Assembly: GCA_030762895.1 (NCBI GenBank)
Contig: CM061065.1
Coordinates: 74,103,676 to 74,167,675 of the forward strand
Length of the DNA stretch: 64,000 bases
Direction of reading: 5' to 3'
Source: Sophora flavescens
Taxonomy: Eukaryota; Streptophyta; Magnoliopsida; Fabales; Fabaceae
Shown: positions 57,545 through 64,000 of the stretch, in pieces
How the letters are laid out: each line of letters begins with the position of its first letter
Position numbering within the stretch: the stretch's first letter is position 1
Position numbers and translations under genes: made by a program
The notes under the pieces: generated by a model
What the model was told of the DNA's origin: nothing
Seen by the model: the letters and a program-made list of their open reading frames with translations, nothing else
Databases searched by the model: none

Positions 57545-60500
57545 TGTAACAGCCTGATTTTAATTATGTTGTTCAACTGGTTAAAATATAATTAATTTTA
57601 TTTTAATATGAAAGTTAGAAAGTGTTTTTGAATAAATTAAAATCATATTCATAGTCTACTTTATGGTAGAAGGTTACGGTAAAATTTTGGGTTGAAAATT
57701 CAGAAGAAATCCAGTCTGCGTTTTTACTGGCTGTAAAAGTTTACTGAGCAGAAAACCTAATTTTGACACATGAACGAAATGGTTAGTGTTTTTGTCGTGT
57801 TTCCAATGACTTAAGTAATTTTGGAAATTTTAAGTTCGGAATTAAAATATAATATTTTATCCGGACGAAATACGATCGGGAACTTGAACCGGATACACAA
57901 TGGAACATATTAGGGAGCTAAAAAGGGTTGAAGTGACTTGTTGAAAAGTAGGAAATGATGATGGGAGTCTCTAGTCACATCCTAAAAAATGGTCATGATT
58001 ACACTTTTTTGAAAAAAAAAGTATTTTACTCCAAAAATCACTTTTTTCCACACATTTGATCCAAACACTCCATAAGCCAAACTTGGAGCCCTAGTCGTTC
58101 ATTTTCTCCCCTCAATTTCGTGCTCTCTCTCTCCTCTATAAAAACACTTCATCTTCTTCATTTCCTCACTTTCTTCTTCATAAACACATAAACTCCATTT
58201 TTGAAGCTTCAAAAACTTCAAGTGCTTTCAAGTGAAAACTTCGCAAGATCATCATCAATCCTTCTTCTACTTTCTCATCTTAGGTAACATAATCATCTCC
58301 TTTCTTTTCCAAGCTTTTGTTCTTCATTTTCATGGTTTTTCATTTCTAGATCTAGAACTTTAAAAATTCATAGAAAATTGTAGAAAAATCCTAAAAATTT
58401 GAAACCAATTTCTATCATCTAGTTATGATCTCTACTCTCATTATCCAATAGCTTTTGATCAAAAACATTTTCCTTCCTATAAAACACTAGTTGGCCGAAT
58501 CTAGAGAGAAAAATGGGTATGATGTTTTTGTGTCTTTTCTAAATTCTAACACTTGATTCGTACTCTTTAATACCTTTATGATCTTAATCTAGAAGCTTAA
58601 CTTCAACAAAGTTTTCTATCCTAAATTCCATGATGGGCCGAACCTATGTAAGAAAGAGGAGTTGATGTTTTGTTGTTGTTTTTGAAAGTTGATGCTTGAT
58701 TTGAACTCTCTAATACTTGTATTGTCTAAATCCAAGAGCTTGAATTCAACAAAGTTTTCCAACCTAATTTTTTACATCGAGCCGAAACCCTAATATAAAA
58801 GGGGTGAAAGGTTTTTGATTGATTTGTGAAATTTAATGATTGATTCATACTCTTTAATACTCTAAGATCATTGATCTAAGAAATTGTGTTGTTTTGAAAA
58901 CCCTAGTCTATTTTGTAATACAAGGCTGAAACCTACCCTAAATGGTTGGATGATTTTTATTCCGTATTTTCAAGTTATATCAATTTATCTAAGTTACCTA
59001 TAACCTAAGTGATAAGCATCCAAAGGCTTATGTTGAGAAAAGAATCCTAACTCTAATTTGAATTAAATGGCCAAACCTAGCCTAAAGAGAACATAGATGA
59101 GTTTGTTTGATTTATTGGTTATTATGTTGATTGGTTGAAGGTGGATTTCGTACTTTGTGGTGTGACAACGAGGAGCTTCGAGTTCGGGAGTTCGGTGATA
59201 ACCCAGGTGGGGGAAAGAATCAACCTATCGTCGGAAATCGATAAGTAGTAGATTATACAATAATTGTGTAGGGCGACCTAAACCCTACTAGAGATCGAGT
59301 AATCGACAAGACCAAAATCACATTGGAAACCTTTTTTGTAAAACCAATGGTGATTCGGGGATTGCAGGTTTATCGATGTTAGGATTGATTTTTATGATAT
59401 TGAGGATGCTTGATTTTATTATTTATTGATTTGATTGTGATGTATTACTTTTGATGTTTGAATATTTATGTTTTTGAGGATGTTTGTTGTCTGTCATGGC
59501 CGTGAAGGTTTTCAGGGCCAGGCCGTGACAGAGTCTGACTTTGTTACTTACTTGATTTGATTATTATGGGTTGGTTGTGATATTTTATGATGTTTGGTAG
59601 TTTTGTCGATATTATGTGTTATGCATGATGTGCCTGGTTTATTATTATGTTTAGTGAATTTTAAGCAAAGATATATAAGTTGTTCGAGAGATAATTGTTT
59701 GTTTGGGTGTGATTATCATAGTGATTTAGAGGTGCCTAACCTAAATGATTTATTTTAAAGAGGTGTGGTGACATAGAGTATGAGTTGAGGCTTTGACGAA
59801 AGGTTAAGGCACTAAGACGTTGTTAAAATGGGTTGGTGAGATTCATGTGTTGGTATTGTTATTCACGATAGTGTGTTGGGAACACACGAGGTCAGTGTAT
59901 CCAATCATGGATACAGTATGTCACGGGTCAGTTCTCTGTCGGGAATGGGTAACTACTATGATACCCTTATAGTTATGGGGTGAGTTGTCCCATATCCTAA
60001 CGGGAATGAGGATACTTTTGTATTGTGCAGCTATTCTCTAGAGGGAATGAGGGAATAGTGTCATCCTATGAATAAGAATCCTAACGGGAATGTGGGTGTG
60101 TCACATTCACTAGATGAACACCTTAACGAGAATGAGGGTGGAACACCTTAACGGGAATGGGGGTGGAACACCCTAACAGGAATTGTGGTGTGCACTAGGT
60201 GGAACATCCTAACGGGAATGAGGGTGTGCCCCGATGCAAACGAGGGATGGTGACAGGATTGGTAGTGGCCACGTTAACATAAATACATGGTGACAGGATT
60301 AGAGAGGTTACGTTAAAATAAAGTGTTAGATGGCCTGAGAGTAAGGGTAGAGGAAGATATCGTAATTTGAGGATGATTGTTAGTTATTAGTGTTGTTATG
60401 TCTGTAACAATTACTGTTTAATTTACTATGACCCTTTCCCCCTTTTGATGATAGAACTGCTTTTTATCCCCTGTACTTTTTCTGTATATTTTATTTTATC

Positions 60501-60903
60501 TTTTATGGGATCGTGCTTGAAGACTCTGGCTGAGCTGAACGAGGAAGAATTGGATGGAACTCCCTATGAACCGAAAGCCGGAGGTCGAGTCGTGACCCTT
60601 GGTGATTAGGTCTAAGTAGTGTATGGCCAGTGCATCTTGCGAGACATTTTTAATATGTTTTCCCAATTTAACATTTTTCTAAGTATATGTTTGTGAGGGA
60701 TCCTACTGATAGGATATCCTCAACAGTATTTTGTAATATGCATAATATATTTATATTGTAATATGCTATTCTATATGAAGTTGTATACTTTATAAGTTAA
60801 GTTTTTAATTTTTTTTACGTAATTTCATATTAAGCGCTCAAGTAAGAAAGTAGTTAATGAAGTTTTAGTCTAATAGATCACCGGGGCACTTCGGGGTGTC
60901 TCA
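57545..60903 (+). mobile_element. Element A 3' LTR, complete
   Basis: 3,359 bp, TGTAACAGCCTG to GGGGTGTCTCA, followed by TSD gcata. TATA box at 58133-58144, hairpin at 59490-59532, minisatellite at 59930-60240. It matches the split 5' LTR over its whole length with scattered substitutions. Confidence 0.93.
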
Positions 60904-61473
60904 GCATAGATTAAGTGTTAATAGTTAAAATTATGAAACAAAATCCTCTAACCAACTAGGTTAAGGTTTCGGTCATAAGGGTTAAAATAGGCTAGAAATT
61001 GTTTTTGATTACAAGCTCTTGGATCTATAACCTAGGGACCTTAGCTAGCTTAGACAAGTCATTATTCAAGTAAAAATTGAAGAAAACCTCATCTAGCCTA
61101 CATAGACATACATTCGGCCCACATGGAGAAATTTAGTTAGAAAATTTAGTTGGATTCAAGTTCTTGGATTTAGATAATACAAGTATTAGAGAGCTAAAAT
61201 CAAGCATTGAATTTCAAAGTTTGAACAAAAACACCAAACCCATTTTCAAAGGGGGTTTCAGCCATGCTAAGAAAATAGGGGAAGAAAATTATTTTGGTTG
61301 CATGCTTGTAGATGATGAAAGTAGGAGTCATTGACAAGAATGGATCAAGTCCTTCACAAATTTGCTTAAAGTGTTCTTGAGAAAAGTGAGAAAATGAAGA
61401 AATGAGTGAAGGGGGGCAAGACTGCGGTTTGGGGGGTATTTATAGGATATATCTTAGGCTTTGTTTGGTTCTT
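60904..61473 (-). mobile_element. Element E, LTR 3, right part (truncated)
   Basis: gcatagattaagtg resumes the LTR exactly where it stopped at 20961 and parallels 12471-13222 of LTR 1, with an internal gap of about 170 bp near 61330 (the LTR 1 stretch around 12885-13080). It keeps the TATA box (61436-61446) and stops at gtttggttctta (61473), so the first part of the LTR in minus sense is missing. Confidence 0.85.
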
Positions 61474-62231
61474 ACACACACCTTTTGCTTCTCGCGTCAA
61501 ACTTGGTTTTGGGGGTGGCATGTTTAGACACAAAGCATAAGTTGTCGAATGTCTTCAAATTAGTCATATCAAGCACTCCACCATGCAACAAGGTGTATGG
61601 AATATCATAATTGAGAACTTTGGAGGGCACTCGATTGATAATGTACACAACATGTTGAATAACATAGTTCCAAAACCTTTTGGACAATTGAGATTGGAAA
61701 GCAGTGCCCCTGCTAAATTGAAGATATGTTGATGCTTCCTCTTAACCCTTGCACTTTGTTGAGGGGTGGCAACTCGTTTGTTGAGAAATACCTTTGGAGT
61801 TATAGAACTTTGGTAAATGAATCTCAGGCCCGTTATTAGTTCTGATCTCTTTAACATTACAACCAAAATGATTCTCAACCAAAAGAATGAAGTTTTGAAC
61901 ATGCTGTTGAACCTCTTACTTGCCTTTCAACAATATTAACCATGTGAATCTACTCAAATCTTAAACTAGAATAAGGAAATATATGTGATTATGTATAAAG
62001 GGACAAAATTGGGACCCCAAATATCCATGTGCAACAAATCAAATACTTTAGAAGCTCTACTCTTGCTAACAACAAAATTATTCCTTCTTTGTTTAGTAAA
62101 ATGGCAAAAATCATATACACAACTTTTAGGAACATCTACATTGATATATGAGAAGAGAGTTTATCAATTGATGGCATAGAAGCATGCCTCAATCTAAAAT
62201 GCTACAAGTCTATATTAAGAATAGAGACTGA
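61474..62231 (-). pseudogene. Ty1-copia integrase remnant, element H
   Basis: Minus order: LWHFRLGHA-type GAG_pre-integrase motif near 62195, a CVYDFCHF-type zinc-binding block near 62090-62115, LLHMDIWGP near 62010-62040, NFILLVENHFGC and EIRTNNGPE near 61830-61900 (core acidic residue region), RVKRKHQHI near 61730, and SKRFWNYVIQHVVYIINRVP with KTKFDARSKRCV at 61687-61474. Several frameshifts and stops. The fragment ends at 61474 against element E and is cut at 62232 by a CACTA end. Its reading direction and family resemblance allow it to be the upstream half of copia G (8391-9449). Confidence 0.85.
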
Positions 62232-62264
62232 CACTAGTGGAAAATATACATTAGACGGTAAAGG

Positions 62265-62520
62265 TTTACGTCAGTTAACCAAAAACTAGACGTTAAAAAA
62301 GGGGCGGTGGCAGTTTTGTAAATATCAGACTTTATTAATTCAATTTTAACGTCTGTTGTTTTAAGGACTGACATTAAAAGTGAAGTGACTCACTTTTAAC
62401 GTCAGTTCAATAAACAACTGACGTTAACAGTGAACGTTTTAACGTCAGTTCTTTATAGAACTGACGTTAAAAGTGAGTCATTTCACTTTTAACGTCAGTC
62501 CTTACATCAACAGACGTTTA
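62265..62520. repeat. Subterminal inverted motif array of the third CACTA
   Basis: At least five alternations of TTTTAACGTCAGTT and AACTGACGTTAAAA, each pair separated by a few bases, able to form hairpins. Confidence 0.88.
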
Positions 62521-63244
62521 ATGTTATTTTAATAAGTTTTTTATCTATTATACGTACCCTTCCGCATTGCCTTCCTCAAAGTTTCAGTTTCACAATTGCT
62601 TTGATGTTTTGTGTTTCTGTTTTGAAAACTAAAATATATGTGCGAAGTATAAGTTGAATCAATAACCCAAACCGGATCTCATTCATGAAGTGTAATACAG
62701 ACTGATATAGAAGATTGAAAGGGTTTAAAATCCTATAAAAAGTTACATTGAAAGGGTTTAAAATCCTAAACATTAAAGCTACATCCCATCAGAGAGTTTT
62801 ATGAAATATGCCAAAGGGAAAACTATACTCCGAAGACCTCAGAAAACGGGGGGAGGGGGGGCATGAGAGAGCTCAAGAGAGGCAAAAACAGGTGCACTAT
62901 ATCTGTTTCAAGCAAAGGCAGTGGTTCTAGAGACTTCCATGACGGTCACTTGCTGCCAAAGCTGAGGTTTTGGAACTGTGACGCCCGAGCACCTGATTTG
63001 CCCTCCAGCAGCTGATTCTCCGGAAGGATGATAAGGTGAGCAACTCACATAATGTGGTTTACACACTTATCACCCATGTAATGTGATTTACACAAACTCA
63101 AAAGTTGTTTGACCATTAAGACAAAGATCTTTGAGTCTAGGAATAGGAAGAAAGAGTGATGAAGTTAATCTCCATGGCAGAGCCATATTGTGAAGCCGAA
63201 AATTAAAAGGATGGAAGGAAGCTATTTATAGGAGCAGGGGATGA
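62521..63244. other. No gene seen; interior of third CACTA
   Basis: Contains a direct repeat (GAAAGGGTTTAAAATCCTA at about 62716 and 62751) and a G-rich tract (62849-62861). No exon-like or domain-coding sequence is recognised. Confidence 0.5.
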
Positions 63245-63849
63245 AGTTACTAAGCTATTCTGATTTTCTTGAAAACTTATCTATAAACTTAATGCTCATT
63301 AAGAGGATTAAGTTACAAGGTGCATGGGTAAGTAGCACAGTAGTCAAAGGAATGAATGTTTTTGCAGATATCTATACACTTTTAACGTCAGTTGTTTAAA
63401 AAAACTGACGTTAAAAGTGTTTTTAAAATAAAAAATATTTATTGTTAACGTCAGTTTTTTATACAACTGACGTTAAAAGTGTGATTTTTACTTCAGTTAA
63501 ATAAATAGTTGACGTAAATAATCCTATATATTATAAACGTAAATAATCCTTCAGTTACTAAGCTATTCTGATTTTCTTTAAAACTTATCTATAAACTTAA
63601 TGCTCATTAAGAGGATTAAGTTACAATGTGCATGGGTAAGTAGTGCAGTAGTCAAAGGAATGAATGTTTTTGCAGATATCTATACACTTTTAACGTCAGT
63701 TGTTTAAAAAAACTGACGTTAAAAGTGTTTTTAAAATAAAAAATATTTATTGTTAACGTCAGTTTTTTATACAACTGACGTTAAAAGTGTGATTTTTACT
63801 TCAGTTAAATAAATAGCTGACGTAAATAATCTTATATATTATAAACGTG
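63245..63849. repeat. Tandem duplication of 308 bp in the third CACTA
   Basis: Two nearly identical units (63245-63552, 63553-63849) starting agttactaagctattctgat. Each contains two TAACGTCAGTT/AACTGACGTTA hairpins. Only a few substitutions separate them, so the duplication is recent. Confidence 0.93.
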
Positions 63850-64000
63850 CAGAATGAATATTGGAAATAATGTAATTAATATACGGGATCTTGGCAGTCA
63901 TAAATTAAGTTGACGTTAAAAATGAGGTGGTGGCAGTTTGTAAATATTAAATCACTATTTACGTCAGTTCTATAAATAACTGACGTAAATAATTATGAAA

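Larger units (their letters stand above)
20962..60903 (+). mobile_element. Element A: gag-only gypsy (TR-GAG-like) retrotransposon, split by nested insertions
   Basis: The LTRs start TGTAACAGCCTG and end GGGGTGTCTCA. Both are 3,359 bp once the nested insertion and its TSD copy are removed. TSD is GCATA at 20957-20961 and 60904-60908. The internal region (55478-57544) has a Met-tRNA primer site, a gag frame and a polypurine tract, but no protease, RT or integrase, which fits non-autonomous elements called TR-GAG. By eye the first 250 bp of the two LTRs differ at about a dozen positions, so it is not very recent. It inserted into LTR 3 of element E, its own distant relative. Confidence 0.92.
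62232..64000. mobile_element. Third CACTA-family transposon, left part (runs off the window)
   Basis: Starts CACTAGTGGAAAATATACAT inside the copia frame, with tga (62229-62231) as the expected left TSD. Subterminal motif pairs TAACGTCAGTT / AACTGACGTTA fill 62265-62520 and recur at 63385-63490, 63690-63830 and 63955-63990. The interior (62520-63244) has no recognisable gene. The right end is not in the window, so a CACTA is inferred from one terminus plus the repeat architecture. Confidence 0.7.

Overview
The window is plant nuclear DNA made almost entirely of transposable elements. AT-rich intergenic sequence, plant L1 LINE, Ty1-copia, Ty3-gypsy chromovirus and CACTA families, and intron-bearing plant gene fragments all point to a eudicot. 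The element families look legume-like, but I cannot name a genus. I see no intact host gene, no tRNA or rRNA gene and no CRISPR array.

Left edge (1-10806): the right end of a CACTA transposon with a decayed Ulp1-type protease gene and a duplicated terminus (1-2085). It abuts a broken minus-strand copia element (about 2089-6450). Then come a candidate Ogre/Tat-type LTR fragment with three ~205-bp repeats (about 6480-7460), the RT/RNase H part of a second minus-strand copia (about 8000-9449) and a truncated gypsy LTR (9450-10806).

Centre (10807-61473): a nested stack whose layers can mostly be proved from target-site duplications (TSDs). Outermost is an LTR-int-LTR-int-LTR tandem of a gag-deleted gypsy derivative ('E', minus). 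Its third LTR is split by element 'A', a gag-only gypsy element (20962-60903, TSD GCATA). The 5' LTR of A is split by 'B', a gag-bearing copia element (21525-52676, TSD TTCTC). One LTR of B is split by 'C', a large non-autonomous LTR element (26741-52267, TSD CTGTA). C contains a nearly full-length L1 LINE (30114-36124, 16-bp TSD) and a 5'-truncated Tekay-like chromovirus 'D' (37472 to about 51700). The pol frame of D is split by a Pack-CACTA transposon (37720-46215, TSD GTA).

The Pack-CACTA carries fragments of four unrelated plant genes, all on the minus strand with exon-intron structure: a polygalacturonase, a long stretch of peroxisomal acyl-CoA oxidase ACX4, a receptor-like kinase related to At1g80640, and a BRAP2/BRIZ-type RING ubiquitin ligase. 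No transposase is visible in it. It has two 3' termini, one internal, and the BRIZ fragment lies between them.

Right edge (61474-64000): a copia integrase fragment (minus), possibly the other half of the copia seen at 8391-9449, cut at 62232 by a third CACTA family that runs off the window. The three CACTA families have different subterminal motifs built the same way: dense short inverted pairs. Nearly every element ORF is broken. The clear exception is the 405-codon copia gag of element B.
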